A DNA stretch of 55,945 nucleotides from Oscillospiraceae bacterium (GTDB taxonomy: Bacteria; Bacillota; Clostridia; Oscillospirales; Ruminococcaceae). Both the position numbers and the translations under genes were made by a program. How positions within the stretch are numbered: the first letter of the stretch is position 1; every line of letters starts with the position of its first letter. The notes under the pieces were generated by a model that was not told the origin of the DNA, did no database searches, and was given only the letters and a program-made list of their open reading frames with translations. The stretch is from the NCBI GenBank assembly GCA_021769525.1, contig JAETSQ010000012.1, forward strand, positions 1 through 55,945, written 5' to 3'. This document shows, one piece after another, positions 33,398 to 43,079 of this stretch.

Positions 33398-34495
33398 TCA
33401 CTTCACCGCCTGCACCGGGCACATCTCCTGGCAGCAGTAGCAGGAGATGCAGCCGCGGGGGGCGATCTTCGCCTTGCCGCCGGTGACGGTGATGATGCCC
33501 TGGGGGCAGCTCTCGGCGCAGCGGCCGCAGCCGATGCACTTCTCCCGGAGTATCTTGGGCCGGTGGCGGAAGATGCGGGTCATGGCCGCTTGGACCGGGC
33601 CCCGGAGGAACCCCGGCAGGTAGCCGGTGAAGTTGGTGTCCTGGGTCTTCGGCCGGGCAAAGGGGGGGATCTCCTCCAGGGCGTCCCCTGTGAGGACAGG
33701 GGCCTCGGTCCCCCAGCCCCGCTCCCCCGCCTGCCGGATCATGGGGATCCCCTCCGGGTCCAGGCCCATCACCGCCCCGGCCAGGAAGCGGTCCAGGGCA
33801 AAGAGGTCCCGTCCGGCGAAGGTATACCCCAGCTCCCGCGGCGTCCCCCCGGAGGGGCCGTCCCCCTCCATGGCCAGGACCCCGTCCACCAGGGTCACCG
33901 CCGGGGCGATGAGGTCCGCCAGGTCCAGCAGCATCCCGGCAAAGTCCTCCCAGCCGGGGTGCCGGTAGTGGAGGGCGGGCTTCCCCAGGCCGGGCACCAC
34001 CCCGAAGAGGTTCTTCACCCCCAGGGAGACCACCGTCATGCCGTGGGTCTTCACCTTGGGGAGGTTGATGATATAGTCCGCCTGGCGCACCGGGCCGATG
34101 ACGTCAAAGCGCCGGCAGTTTTTCCCCCTGGGCTGCTCCACCGGCGCGGCCTCCGGGTCCAGGTTTAGCTTCACCCCGGCGAGGGTATCCATGCCGCTGG
34201 CGGCGTAGACGCTCCGGAGCCGCCCCTCGGTGTAGGGGCCGCCGGGGCTGTCCGCCAGGGTGATGTCCCGGATGCCCCGGTCCCGGAGCCAGTCGATCAC
34301 CGCTTGGATGAGGAGCGGATGGGTGGTCACCGCCTGTTCCGGCTTCCGGGCGGCCAGGAGGTTGGGCTTTAGGAGCACCTTCATCCCAGGGGCCAGGTCC
34401 TTTTCCACCTCCAGGGCGGCAAAGTGCTCCTCCACCGCCTGGCGGAGGAGGGCCGGGTCGTAGCGTGGGGTTTTCCGGACAGAGATCAGGCTCAT
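33398..34495 (-). CDS. DUF362 domain protein with C-terminal ferredoxin domain
   Basis: This 365-residue protein has a DUF362 domain (about 35-250; KVLLKPNLL, LADSPGG, NLPKVKTHGMTVVSLGVKNLFG). It ends with two 4Fe-4S motifs, CIGCGRCAESCP and CISCYCCQEMCP. The function is unknown; related proteins are probable iron-sulfur oxidoreductases or maturation factors. The second cluster motif has an extra cysteine. Its ATG overlaps the aminotransferase stop (ATGA), so the two are translated together. Confidence 0.93.
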   Translation of the reverse strand: MSLISVRKTPRYDPALLRQAVEEHFAALEVEKDLAPGMKVLLKPNLLAARKPEQAVTTHPLLIQAVIDWLRDRGIRDITLADSPGGPYTEGRLRSVYAASGMDTLAGVKLNLDPEAAPVEQPRGKNCRRFDVIGPVRQADYIINLPKVKTHGMTVVSLGVKNLFGVVPGLGKPALHYRHPGWEDFAGMLLDLADLIAPAVTLVDGVLAMEGDGPSGGTPRELGYTFAGRDLFALDRFLAGAVMGLDPEGIPMIRQAGERGWGTEAPVLTGDALEEIPPFARPKTQDTNFTGYLPGFLRGPVQAAMTRIFRHRPKILREKCIGCGRCAESCPQGIITVTGGKAKIAPRGCISCYCCQEMCPVQAVK

Positions 34496-35658
34496 TCTTT
34501 CAGACCTTTCACAAATGCTTCGATGCGGCGCAGGGCCTCGATGAGGTGGTCCACGCTGTAGGAATAGGAGATGCGCACGTGGCCCTCCCCGCTCTGGCCG
34601 AAGGCGTTTCCGGGGACCACCGCCACCTTCTGCTCCTCCAGGAGGCGCTGGCAGAATTCGTCGGAGGAGAGGCCGGTGGAGCGGACGGAGGGGAAGACGT
34701 AGAAGGCCCCCAGGGGATCGGCGCAGGTGAGGCCCATGCGGTTGAGGCTCCCCACCATCAGCCCCCGGCGCATCCCGAACTGCACCGCCATCCGCTCGAT
34801 CTCGTCGTCGCAGTTCTTCATGGCCTCGATGGCGGCGTACTGGCTGGTGGTGGGGGCGCACATGATGGCGAACTGGTGGAGCTTGGTCATCACCTTGATG
34901 ACCTCCCTGGGGCCGGCGGCGTACCCCAGCCGCCAGCCGGTCATGGCGTAGGCTTTGGAGAAGCCGTTCACCACCACCGTCCGCTCCGCCATCCCCGGCA
35001 GGGAGGCGACGGAGACGTGCTTCCCCTCAAAGGTGAGCTCGGCGTAGATCTCGTCGGAGAGCACCAGGATATTGTGCCGCAGCAGCACCGGAGCGATGGC
35101 CTCCAGGTGCTCTTTTTTCATGATGGCTCCGGTGGGGTTATTGGGGTAGGGCAGCACCAGCACCTTGGAGCGGGGGGTGATGGCGGCCTCCAGGGCCTCC
35201 GGCGTCAAGCGAAAGCCCTCTTCCGGCTTTGTGACGATGGGCACCGGGACACCCCCGGCCAGCCGGGTGATGGGGTCGTAGCAGACGAAGCAGGGCTCCG
35301 GGATCAGCACCTCGTCCCCAGGGTCCACGCAGGCCCGGATGCACAGGTCGATGGCCTCGCTCCCCCCCACCGTCACCAGGATCTCCTCCTCCTTGTAGGG
35401 GAGAGAAAAGCGCCGGGCCAGGTAGGCGGCGATCTGCCGGCGCAGCTCCAGGAGGCCGGCGTTGGCGGTGTACCAGGTGCGGCCCTTCTCCAGGGATTCG
35501 ATGCCCGCCCGGCGGATGGAATAGGGGGTCTTGAAGTCCGGCTCCCCCACCCCCAGGGAGATGACCCCCTCCATGGAGGCGGCCAGGTCGAAAAACTTGC
35601 GGATGCCGGAGGGCCGGAGGTCCTGGGCACACCGGGAAAGGAGAGCGGTATAGTCCAT
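34492..35658 (-). CDS. PLP-dependent aminotransferase, class I/II
   Basis: This 388-residue enzyme is a fold-type I aminotransferase of the aspartate/PatA type. The PLP-binding lysine is in NGFSKAYAMTGWRLGY, and the family motifs ISLGVGEPDFKTP, VTVGGSEAIDL, PNNPTGAIM and SDEIYAELTF are present. The substrate pair cannot be read. It starts at the last base of the Lrp-type regulator gene stop and overlaps the DUF362 gene at its end, so regulator, transaminase and Fe-S protein are one unit. Confidence 0.95.
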   Translation of the reverse strand: MDYTALLSRCAQDLRPSGIRKFFDLAASMEGVISLGVGEPDFKTPYSIRRAGIESLEKGRTWYTANAGLLELRRQIAAYLARRFSLPYKEEEILVTVGGSEAIDLCIRACVDPGDEVLIPEPCFVCYDPITRLAGGVPVPIVTKPEEGFRLTPEALEAAITPRSKVLVLPYPNNPTGAIMKKEHLEAIAPVLLRHNILVLSDEIYAELTFEGKHVSVASLPGMAERTVVVNGFSKAYAMTGWRLGYAAGPREVIKVMTKLHQFAIMCAPTTSQYAAIEAMKNCDDEIERMAVQFGMRRGLMVGSLNRMGLTCADPLGAFYVFPSVRSTGLSSDEFCQRLLEEQKVAVVPGNAFGQSGEGHVRISYSYSVDHLIEALRRIEAFVKGLKE

Positions 35659-36131
35659 CAGGCGCCCTCCCTTTCGTCCTTTTCCGTGCCGTGGGTGAGG
35701 ATGCCTCCCTGCTTATAGGTCTTTAGGACAAAGTGGGTGGCGGTGGATACCACCGAGTCCAGGGGGGCCAGCCGCTGGGCCACGAACATGGCGACGTCCT
35801 TGAAGGACTTGCCGGTGACGGTAAGGCCCAGGTCGTACCCGCCGCTCATCAGCTCCACCGATTCCACCTCGTCGAACTGGGCGATGGTCCCGGCGATCTC
35901 GTCAAAGCCCATGCCGCTCTTGGGGGTGACCTTCAGCTCGATGCGGGCGGTGCAGAAGTCCCGATCGGTCTTGTCCCAGTCCACCACCGCCTTGTATCCC
36001 CGGATGACCCCCGACTCCTGGAGGGCGGCGATCTTTGCCTCCACCCCCTGGGGGGTGTCCCCGGTCATGGCTGCCAGCTCCTCGCTGGTGAGCCGCGCGT
36101 TTTCCGCCAGGATCTGGATCAGTTGATTCAT
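35658..36131 (-). CDS. Lrp/AsnC-family regulator
   Basis: This 157-residue protein has an AsnC-type helix-turn-helix at residues 10-45 (SEELAAMTGDTPQGVEAKIAAL, then GVIRGYKAVVDW). A ligand-sensing RAM domain follows (IELKVTPKSGMGFDEIAGTIAQF, SGGYDLGLTVTG). The ATG at 36131 gives the normal length. It heads an operon with an aminotransferase, so it probably senses the amino acid that the enzyme uses (inference). Confidence 0.93.
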   Translation of the reverse strand: MNQLIQILAENARLTSEELAAMTGDTPQGVEAKIAALQESGVIRGYKAVVDWDKTDRDFCTARIELKVTPKSGMGFDEIAGTIAQFDEVESVELMSGGYDLGLTVTGKSFKDVAMFVAQRLAPLDSVVSTATHFVLKTYKQGGILTHGTEKDEREGA

Positions 36132-36549
36132 GAAAAAAGCCCTCCCTGTTTCTATGATGGTCCAATTTATTGTAGCATAAGCGCCGGGGAAACGCAACCG
36201 GCGGTGCAGAAGGTTAAAGCCGATCTGGGGCGTTGCCCCAGCCCCCACTTCTTTTTTCTCACCCGTGAGAAAAAAGAAGCAAAAAAGAACCACCGGGGTG
36301 CCCCCGGTGTCTCGCCCTACACGGCCTTTGGCCTTACCTTGGCAAAGGGCGCAAGTGAGTGCCTGGAGTCTTAACTTTTGCGCTTTTGTAGCGGCGGCCT
36401 TGGTCATTCTTCTTTTTGCTTCTTTTTCTTCTTTTGCAAGAAGAAAAAGAAGGCAGCTTTGTCCGGCAGCGGCTTGAAATTCCGGCAAAAATATACTAAT
36501 ATATAGAAAGAAGATACCCCCACAAAAAAACTGTGAAGGAGCAGCGCAC
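36132..36549. repeat. Intergenic region with two palindromic repeats and the ackA promoter
   Basis: No gene is visible. A type A palindrome (36248-36279) with its trailing module to about 36374 is followed by a T-rich palindrome of the other arm type (36419-36452). The two types therefore sit side by side. The ackA promoter follows at 36474-36502. Confidence 0.85.
36474..36502 (+). promoter_or_regulatory. Promoter of ackA
   Basis: ttgaaa (36474-36479), 17-base spacer, taatat (36497-36502), 47 bases before the start codon. Confidence 0.65.
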
Positions 36550-37737
36550 ATGAAAGTATTGGTAATCAATGCCGGAAGTTCTTCTCTGAAGTATCAGCTC
36601 ATTGAGATGAGCGACGAAAGCGTGCTGGCAAAGGGCAACTGCGAGCGCATCGGCGTGGACGGGCACATCGGCCACAAGACCGCCGCCGGGGCAAAGGTGG
36701 AGTATGACGCCAGCTTCCCCACCCACAAGGAAGCCTTTATGGAGCTGGTGAAGGTCCTCACCACCGGGGAGGGCAAGGTCATCGACGACGTGAAGGAGAT
36801 CGCCGCCATCGGCCACCGGGTCCTCCACGGCGGGGAGATCTACAAGGTCTCCAGCGTGGTGGACGAGAAGCTCATCGCCACGGTGGAAGAGCTTTCCGAG
36901 CTGGGGCCCCTCCACAATCCCCCCCAGGCCGTGGCTATGCGGGCCTGCCGGGAGGTCTTCGGCGAGCACGTCCCCATGGTGGCGGTGTTCGACACCTCCT
37001 TCCACCAGACCATGCCCCCCAAGGCTTATATGTTCGGCATCCCCTACGAGTACTACGAGAAATATTCCATCCGCCGCTACGGCTTCCACGGCACCAGCCA
37101 CCGGTATGTCTCCGGCCGGTATAAGGAGCTCACCGGCGGGGTCCACAACCTCATCACCTGCCATATGGGCAACGGTTCCTCCATCTCCGCCATCCAGGAC
37201 GGCAAGGTGGTGGATACCTCCATGGGCCTTACCCCCCTGGACGGCTTCATCATGGGCACCCGCTGCGGCGGCATCGATCCCTCTGTGGTCACCTACGTGA
37301 TGAACAAGGAGGGCTTCACCCCGGACCAGATGTCCACCCTGATGAACAAAAAATCCGGCTTCCTGGGCATCTCCGGCGTCTCCTCCGACTGCCGGGACAT
37401 CAAGGACGCCGCCGCGGCCGGCAACGCCCGCGCCCAGCTGACCCTGGATATGCTCATCTACCAGGTGAAGAAGGTCATCGGCGGGTACGCCGCGGGCATG
37501 GGCGGCATCGATGCCCTGGTCTTTACCGGCGGCATCGGCGAGAACGATGCCTCCATCCGCGCCGCCATCTGCTCCGACATGGAGTACATGGGCCTGACCA
37601 TCGACGAGAAGGCCAACAACACCCGCAGCGAGGCCCGCATCTCCATCCCCGGCGCCAAGGTGGATGTCTGGGTCATCCCCACCAACGAGGAGATCCTCAT
37701 CGCGCGGGATACCGTGGAGCTTTCCGGCCTGAAATAA
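36550..37737 (+). CDS. ackA: Acetate kinase
   Basis: This 395-residue enzyme converts acetyl-phosphate and ADP to acetate and ATP. VLVINAGSSSLKYQL at the N-terminus, HRVLHGGE, VAVFDTSFHQTMP, YGFHGTSHRYV and FTGGIGENDA are the family signatures. It would use acetyl-phosphate made by PduL-type or Pta-type enzymes, though it is 30 kb away from the BMC locus. No pta gene lies next to it. It is a single-gene unit with its own promoter and a following hairpin. Confidence 0.97.
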   Translation: MKVLVINAGSSSLKYQLIEMSDESVLAKGNCERIGVDGHIGHKTAAGAKVEYDASFPTHKEAFMELVKVLTTGEGKVIDDVKEIAAIGHRVLHGGEIYKVSSVVDEKLIATVEELSELGPLHNPPQAVAMRACREVFGEHVPMVAVFDTSFHQTMPPKAYMFGIPYEYYEKYSIRRYGFHGTSHRYVSGRYKELTGGVHNLITCHMGNGSSISAIQDGKVVDTSMGLTPLDGFIMGTRCGGIDPSVVTYVMNKEGFTPDQMSTLMNKKSGFLGISGVSSDCRDIKDAAAAGNARAQLTLDMLIYQVKKVIGGYAAGMGGIDALVFTGGIGENDASIRAAICSDMEYMGLTIDEKANNTRSEARISIPGAKVDVWVIPTNEEILIARDTVELSGLK

Positions 37738-37763
37738 AGGGACCCTGCGCGTTTTCCCTGGAG

Positions 37764-37811
37764 AGGGGGAAGTTTCCGCTTCGGAATGACGGAGCGGGGC
37801 TTCCCCCTTTT
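37764..37811 (+). terminator. Terminator of ackA
   Basis: agggggaag (37764-37772) pairs with cttccccct (37800-37808), followed by ttt. The loop is long (27 bases). Confidence 0.6.
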
Positions 37812-37849
37812 CGTTGGGGCCCTGGGGGAGGGGAGCGCCGAAAAAAGTG

Positions 37850-37878
37850 TTGTCAAAAAGAGAAAAGTAGTATATAAT
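37850..37878 (+). promoter_or_regulatory. Promoter of the tetR gene
   Basis: ttgtca (37850-37855), 17-base spacer, tataat (37873-37878). Confidence 0.75.
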
Positions 37879-37922
37879 GCTTCCATATACAGGCGAAGAG
37901 GAATGCGGTTCTGCGGGAGGAA

Positions 37923-38537
37923 GTGGTCACGCTGGACGACACCAAAACGCGCATTATTCTCGCGGCGATCAAGGCTGTGCGGCAGTATGGCCTGGAAGGG
38001 GTGCGGATCCAGCACGTCAGCCAATTGGCGGGGATCTCCGCAGGGGCGATCTACCGTTACTTTGACGGCAAAGAGCAGCTCCTGGTGGAGTGCTTTACCT
38101 ACGTGGATAGACAGGCGGCGGAGATCTTCGAGGATTTGAGCTTCGACCCGATGCGGATGCTCACGGACCCCCTGGGCGCGGTCAAGGAGCTGTGGCTGCC
38201 CTATTTTCGCTTTTGGACATCGCACCCGGACGAGACCGTCTTCTACCACCGCTTCCGGGACAGCACCTTCTTCCCCCAGTACGACAAGAGCCGGGATGTG
38301 GCCTATTTCAAGACCTTTATCGGAATGGTCCACGCCTTCAAAAAAGCCTTCCCCAGTCTGGACCGGATCAACCAGGACCTGTTGTGGCTCCATGTCCTCA
38401 CCGCTACGGTGATGTACGCAAAGTATGTTGTGGAAGGGGTCCTTCCCAACGATCAGGAGACCGAGGAGACGGTGTTCCGGCTGCTGACCACGGGGCTGAG
38501 CGGTTATCTGAGGCCGGAGGGGCCAAGGAAAAAATAA
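37923..38537 (+). CDS. TetR-family regulator of the surface-protein module
   Basis: This 204-residue protein has the TetR helix-turn-helix at residues 8-50: TRIILAAIKAVRQYGLEGVRIQHVSQLAGISAGAIYRYFDGKEQLL. A helical ligand/dimer domain follows. The GTG start at 37923 is close to its ribosome site (ggagg four bases upstream), so the exact start is not certain. It lies upstream of the adhesin and sortase genes in the same direction. The gap between it and the adhesin contains a perfect ATGAACGTTCAT palindrome and a similar half-matching site, good candidates for its operators. Confidence 0.9.
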   Translation: MVTLDDTKTRIILAAIKAVRQYGLEGVRIQHVSQLAGISAGAIYRYFDGKEQLLVECFTYVDRQAAEIFEDLSFDPMRMLTDPLGAVKELWLPYFRFWTSHPDETVFYHRFRDSTFFPQYDKSRDVAYFKTFIGMVHAFKKAFPSLDRINQDLLWLHVLTATVMYAKYVVEGVLPNDQETEETVFRLLTTGLSGYLRPEGPRKK

Positions 38538-38613
38538 GAGCCCATTCAAAATCTCCCGGCGCACCAAAAAAGATATGCCGCTGAAAAGCGGTTTATCTTT
38601 AACAAGAAACGAT

Positions 38614-38703
38614 AATGAACGTTTACTTCAATGAGCGTTTGCTTCCGTCCCGCAGAAACCACCCCGCAGCAATTTTTACCGGGAGCAAGGGATGAACGTT
38701 CAT
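38614..38703. promoter_or_regulatory. Candidate TetR operators upstream of the adhesin
   Basis: A perfect 12-bp palindrome atgaacgttcat (38692-38703) and an imperfect copy aatgaacgttta (38614-38625) share the core gaacgtt. A gataat box at 38611-38616 touches the first copy. The spacing between copies is 78 bases. Confidence 0.5.
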
Positions 38704-38762
38704 TTCCAAAGGGCGGAATCTCCGATCCCGCAAGGGCCGTAGAAGAATCGGGAGGATTTGAG

Positions 38763-41700
38763 ATGACGACACACCATTACCGCCGCCCCGGCGGCAGGCA
38801 GTTTCCCAAGCGGCTCGCCTTCAAAGGCGGTTTGGGGGTGAAGCTGGCCGCGATCCTGCTGTGCCTTTCCGTGCTGGCGGGCTTCCTCCCCGCGCCGGCG
38901 CCAGAAGGGGAGGCTTTTGGGCCGGTGGTGGACAGCGGCGTCCCCCGCCGCTGTATTGATTCCGGCAGCCCGCCCGAAGAGGCGGAGGGAGAGGAGGCCG
39001 GTGCCGCAAAATTTGAGGGCGCCTCCCGCCGCGGCATCGATTCCGACAGCCTGCCCAAAGAGGCGGCGGCCGGGACGGAAAAGTTTTCCGCCATAGCGAA
39101 GTTTGACAGCATCACCCTCCACCGCGTGGACGCCAACGACGAGCCGGAGGCGGAGGCGGTGGCGGATCACACGCTGCTGGAAAAGGGAGAACGGCTGGTA
39201 TTGCGCTACAACTACCGGCTCACCGGGGAACAGTGCCAAAAGGTCCTGGCGGATACTCCGTACTACCTGGAGGTCTCCCCCCATTTGGCGCTGCCGCCGG
39301 ACCTTAAAACACCTCTGACCACTACGGATACAGGAGAGCAGTTCGGTACGCTCCATGCGGACGGGAACGATGCCTGGGTCACTTTCCTCCCAAACGCAGG
39401 CGGTTCTGGCACGATACTTTCGGACTATGTAGGCGGCGAAGATTTTGAGGGCGCCTATTTCTACTTAACCTGTAACCGGGCAGACAATATACCGACAGGT
39501 GAAACACCCATAGACGGAAACAGCAACCTCTACGCGATGGGCTTTGAAACCACCCCCCCGTCATATCTTCGCTTCGGCTATGCGGAAAACGAGCCGGTAA
39601 ACGCACAAGCGCAAATCAACAAAAACGGCGAGTACAAGGACAAAACCATCACCTGGACGATCGAGTACACTCCCTGGCAGAACCCCGCCCCAAATGACCC
39701 TGTAGCGCTTGATACCCCCTTTGAGCTGCGGGATACCGTTGATGCCTCTTGCCACAGTTATGTGCCCGGCAGTGCGGAGATCGACGGAGTCTCTATTGCA
39801 GAGTATTCTTCACGCGATCAGATCCCCCAAAACGCGGGGGCCTACCTTCTGGCAGGATCCTTGCCGGACAGCCCCGGCACCCTGATCTTCGGCGGCACCA
39901 AGTTCAATGCCGGGGAGGCCACCAGGGGGGACCAGGCGAAGGCCCTTAAAATTACCTATCGGACCTCTGTCAACACCGATCTTCTTTTGCCGGGCGGCAC
40001 AGGCGGCAAGGCGGTAAGCAATGCGGCTGAACTGTTTGCCGGGCCCGGCTTTGAAAATCATCTGGGGATCAGCGGCAAGGCGGAGGTAACTGTCGATCGG
40101 CTCACATGGCTGACAAAGACGGGGAAAACGACCCGTGATCCCGGCAACGGCTCTACTACGGCTTGGGATGTCGTATTCGACCCAAACGGCTTTACCTTTG
40201 AGGAGGGAAACCGTCTGACTCTCCACGATCAGCTTCCCAAAGGGAGCGAGCCGGTAGAGGATTCCCTGAAAGTAAACGGAACGCAGAAGCACGTCGAAGT
40301 TGGGGCCGACAACAGCTTCACGGTTTTCCCCATCGTGCCGGCGGGGACGGAAGCCGTCCATATCACCTATCAGACCCATGTCCCGGAGGATATGTACAAC
40401 AGCGGCACCAGCCTGGGCAGCAATATTGCGTACTTTACATTTGACTATGGCGGCAAAGGCTATACGACACCCCAAGTTAAGACACCTATCGGCAGCGGGG
40501 ACGGCAGCGGCGACCCCGGCACGTCCCCGCTGGTCAAGGAAAACAAGGGATATGATGCGGCGGCCCGCACCATTAACTGGGAGGTGACCATCAATCATCA
40601 CCAGGCGTATCTCAAAAGCGGTACGTTTACAGACGATTTGGGCGCCGTTGGCCCTGCCGCTTGTGGAAACCCAGACCACGGTCACGGCCTGGAGCTGGTG
40701 GACGGCGCGGCCGATGTCAAGGTCAAGGTCAATGAAACAGATCCAACAAAAGATGAGGAGAAACTGATAGATCTAAAGTATGAGGGGCAGGTACTCACGA
40801 TCACTGTGGGAGACATTGGCCTGAAAGCTATTACCCTCACCTACACCACAAAGGTCAGCGACCCCTGTGTTTTTGCCAACAACATAAAAACCGCGAAGTT
40901 CAAAAACACCGTTTCAACAACTGACATGATGATCGGCACAGGTGCAGTCGAGGGCCGCAGCGCCGGCGCCGACAGCACGGCGGATGTCAGCGCCACAGTC
41001 TTGACCAAGAAAGCGCCGGTCTATAACTACGAGACCGGCCGCATGACCTGGGCGGTAGAGGTGGACGCGGCGGGGCTGTCTATGGCCGATGTGGTCCTGA
41101 CGGATGATCTTCCCGCCGGGCTGACCTATGTGAAGGGATCCCTCGCCACCAACCCGGAAATTGCGGACGCGTCGGCAAGTGTGAACGGCCAAACGCTGAC
41201 CATCGCCCTGGGCGCTGTCACGCAAAAAACGACCGTTACCTTTGAGACCGAGGTTGACCCGAAGGTTTTGGGTTTCGACGGCGATAAGCCGGTGGTGGTA
41301 AACAACACCATCAACATGGACGGCAGCGCGGACGGCGTCACTTTCGCAACGGTTTCCCACAGCGTACAGCAGAGCTTCTTAAACCACGGGCTGGTCAAGA
41401 AGAGCACGGTGGACAATAAAAAGGAGCTGATCCGGTACGAGGTGCTCATCAACCCGTACCGCCTTTCCCTTTCGGAAAAGCCCTCTCTTGTGGACACGCT
41501 GGATAAGCGGCTCCAACTGGACACTGACACGCTGATGTTCTATAAAGCGAACGTAAAAGGAACAACGACCGGCAGCTCGATACCCGGCTATGAAAAAGTT
41601 GGGGATGGCCAAAAGCTGGAAGTTACCGGCTTCGACCCCGCGAGCAACAGCTTTACCGTGCAGCTTCCTGTCAGCGCCGGCGACACGGACGCCTATGTGC

Positions 41701-43079
41701 TGACCTACACGGCGGATATTATCAAGCGGCAAGCGGGCGGATACAGCAACAGCGTCCGGTTTGAGGGGGAGGACCTTCTGCTGGGCGGTAACAAAAGCAA
41801 CAGCGCCACCGTCAGCGCCGGGGGCAGCGGAGGGGGCGGAGGCGGCGTGGCTGCCCGGAAAGCCACCATTTCCGTTGCCAAGACCGCCAAGGACACGGGC
41901 AAGCCCCTCCCCGGAGCGACCTTCACGCTGTACCAGTGGAACGGCGCGGAGCGCGGCCTGGCCGTAAAGCAGGAGGTGACGGACAAGGACGGGAAGCTGT
42001 CCTTCCTGGTAAAGCCGAACAAGCAATATCTGCTGGTGGAGAGCGAGGGCGCTCCCGGCTACGGCAGCGCCATAGGCGGGGAAAATCTGCCGGCTGGCGT
42101 TACGGTGGAACCGGACAGCGGCGGCCTGCTGTTCACGGCGGGCGCGGCAAAAACGAAGCTGGAACTGAGCCTGACCAACGAACCCCTTCCCGACACGGAT
42201 CTTAAGTTCCGTTTGGTCAACGAGGGCGGCATCCCCATTGCCGGCGCGGAGGTGCAGCTTTTTGAAACCAACGCCGACGGGACGCAGAGCTCCGTTCCGC
42301 ACAGTAAGGCCACCGTTGCCCCCGATGGGACCGTGAGCTTTTCCGGCGTCCGCCGCGGCGCGAAGTATGTGATCCGGCTCCCCGACGGGAAGTCCATGAC
42401 CGTTTACCTGCCCCCCAAGGACGGCGAAAAGCCGCAGATAATGCTCCCCGACGGCGGTACGGAAACGCTGACCGCGGATTACAAGGTGACGGGCGTCACA
42501 CAGCCGGCCGACCAGTGGACCCTGACGGTCAACCAGGCGGCCGGCGCAACGGTGGGGCTGTACGCGGACGAGAACTGCACGGTCCTGATCCAACAGGCTG
42601 TAAGCGACCAGAACGGGTCCGTTACCTTTTCAAAGCTGATAAAAGGCCAGAAGTATTGGGTAAAAGAGATCAAGCCGCCTCCCGGCTATCTCCCGAACAC
42701 CCAGGTCTATGAGGCCGGGGAGGGGATCCCCCCTATCACGATACCCAGCACACCGGATCCTACCGGAGGGTCCGGCGGTTCCGGCGGTTCCGGAGGGTCC
42801 GGCGGCTCCGATAACTCCGACGGCTCCGATTGGTCCGATTGGTCCGATTGGCCCGGCGGCTCCGGAGGGTCCGGCAAGCCCGGCGCCGCCGCCGGAACTC
42901 CCGCCGGGGGGAATGCCGGCGCCCCCGGCAAGGGTCCCGGCGCCCCGCAAACAGGGGACAACACATGGATCCTGGAGACGGGGACACTGCTTTCCGGGAT
43001 CTTGCTGGCAGCTATGACGCTGTACCGGCTCTGGGGGTCAAGAAAGCATGAGAAAAAGTACAAGTACCAGCGCAAGTAA
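38763..43079 (+). CDS. Large Cna-type LPXTG-like surface adhesin
   Basis: This 1438-residue protein is a wall-anchored adhesin. A long signal peptide (basic stretch, then a hydrophobic core at about 28-42) is followed by an imperfect tandem repeat around RRCIDSGSPPEE and RRGIDSDSLPKE. From about 110 to 1020 come repeated collagen-adhesin-like modules, recurring as xxK-x-W-VxxDxxG with DDLP or DQLP. Three CnaB domains follow, from about 1033 to 1330 (VAKTAKDTGKPLPGATFTLY; AGAEVQLFE; VKEIKPPPGYLP). Then come a Gly/Ser/Asp/Trp linker, the sorting signal APQTGD (1394-1399), a hydrophobic helix and a basic tail. The ATG at 38763 has gggagga upstream. It is more AT-rich and differs in codon use from its neighbours, which suggests transfer. 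Confidence 0.93.
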   Translation: MTTHHYRRPGGRQFPKRLAFKGGLGVKLAAILLCLSVLAGFLPAPAPEGEAFGPVVDSGVPRRCIDSGSPPEEAEGEEAGAAKFEGASRRGIDSDSLPKEAAAGTEKFSAIAKFDSITLHRVDANDEPEAEAVADHTLLEKGERLVLRYNYRLTGEQCQKVLADTPYYLEVSPHLALPPDLKTPLTTTDTGEQFGTLHADGNDAWVTFLPNAGGSGTILSDYVGGEDFEGAYFYLTCNRADNIPTGETPIDGNSNLYAMGFETTPPSYLRFGYAENEPVNAQAQINKNGEYKDKTITWTIEYTPWQNPAPNDPVALDTPFELRDTVDASCHSYVPGSAEIDGVSIAEYSSRDQIPQNAGAYLLAGSLPDSPGTLIFGGTKFNAGEATRGDQAKALKITYRTSVNTDLLLPGGTGGKAVSNAAELFAGPGFENHLGISGKAEVTVDRLTWLTKTGKTTRDPGNGSTTAWDVVFDPNGFTFEEGNRLTLHDQLPKGSEPVEDSLKVNGTQKHVEVGADNSFTVFPIVPAGTEAVHITYQTHVPEDMYNSGTSLGSNIAYFTFDYGGKGYTTPQVKTPIGSGDGSGDPGTSPLVKENKGYDAAARTINWEVTINHHQAYLKSGTFTDDLGAVGPAACGNPDHGHGLELVDGAADVKVKVNETDPTKDEEKLIDLKYEGQVLTITVGDIGLKAITLTYTTKVSDPCVFANNIKTAKFKNTVSTTDMMIGTGAVEGRSAGADSTADVSATVLTKKAPVYNYETGRMTWAVEVDAAGLSMADVVLTDDLPAGLTYVKGSLATNPEIADASASVNGQTLTIALGAVTQKTTVTFETEVDPKVLGFDGDKPVVVNNTINMDGSADGVTFATVSHSVQQSFLNHGLVKKSTVDNKKELIRYEVLINPYRLSLSEKPSLVDTLDKRLQLDTDTLMFYKANVKGTTTGSSIPGYEKVGDGQKLEVTGFDPASNSFTVQLPVSAGDTDAYVLTYTADIIKRQAGGYSNSVRFEGEDLLLGGNKSNSATVSAGGSGGGGGGVAARKATISVAKTAKDTGKPLPGATFTLYQWNGAERGLAVKQEVTDKDGKLSFLVKPNKQYLLVESEGAPGYGSAIGGENLPAGVTVEPDSGGLLFTAGAAKTKLELSLTNEPLPDTDLKFRLVNEGGIPIAGAEVQLFETNADGTQSSVPHSKATVAPDGTVSFSGVRRGAKYVIRLPDGKSMTVYLPPKDGEKPQIMLPDGGTETLTADYKVTGVTQPADQWTLTVNQAAGATVGLYADENCTVLIQQAVSDQNGSVTFSKLIKGQKYWVKEIKPPPGYLPNTQVYEAGEGIPPITIPSTPDPTGGSGGSGGSGGSGGSDNSDGSDWSDWSDWPGGSGGSGKPGAAAGTPAGGNAGAPGKGPGAPQTGDNTWILETGTLLSGILLAAMTLYRLWGSRKHEKKYKYQRK

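Noticed and set aside
42770-42880. GGS/SDW repeats near the adhesin end as a DNA-level tandem repeat locus of special function
   Set aside because: It is a short low-complexity linker typical of wall-anchored proteins.
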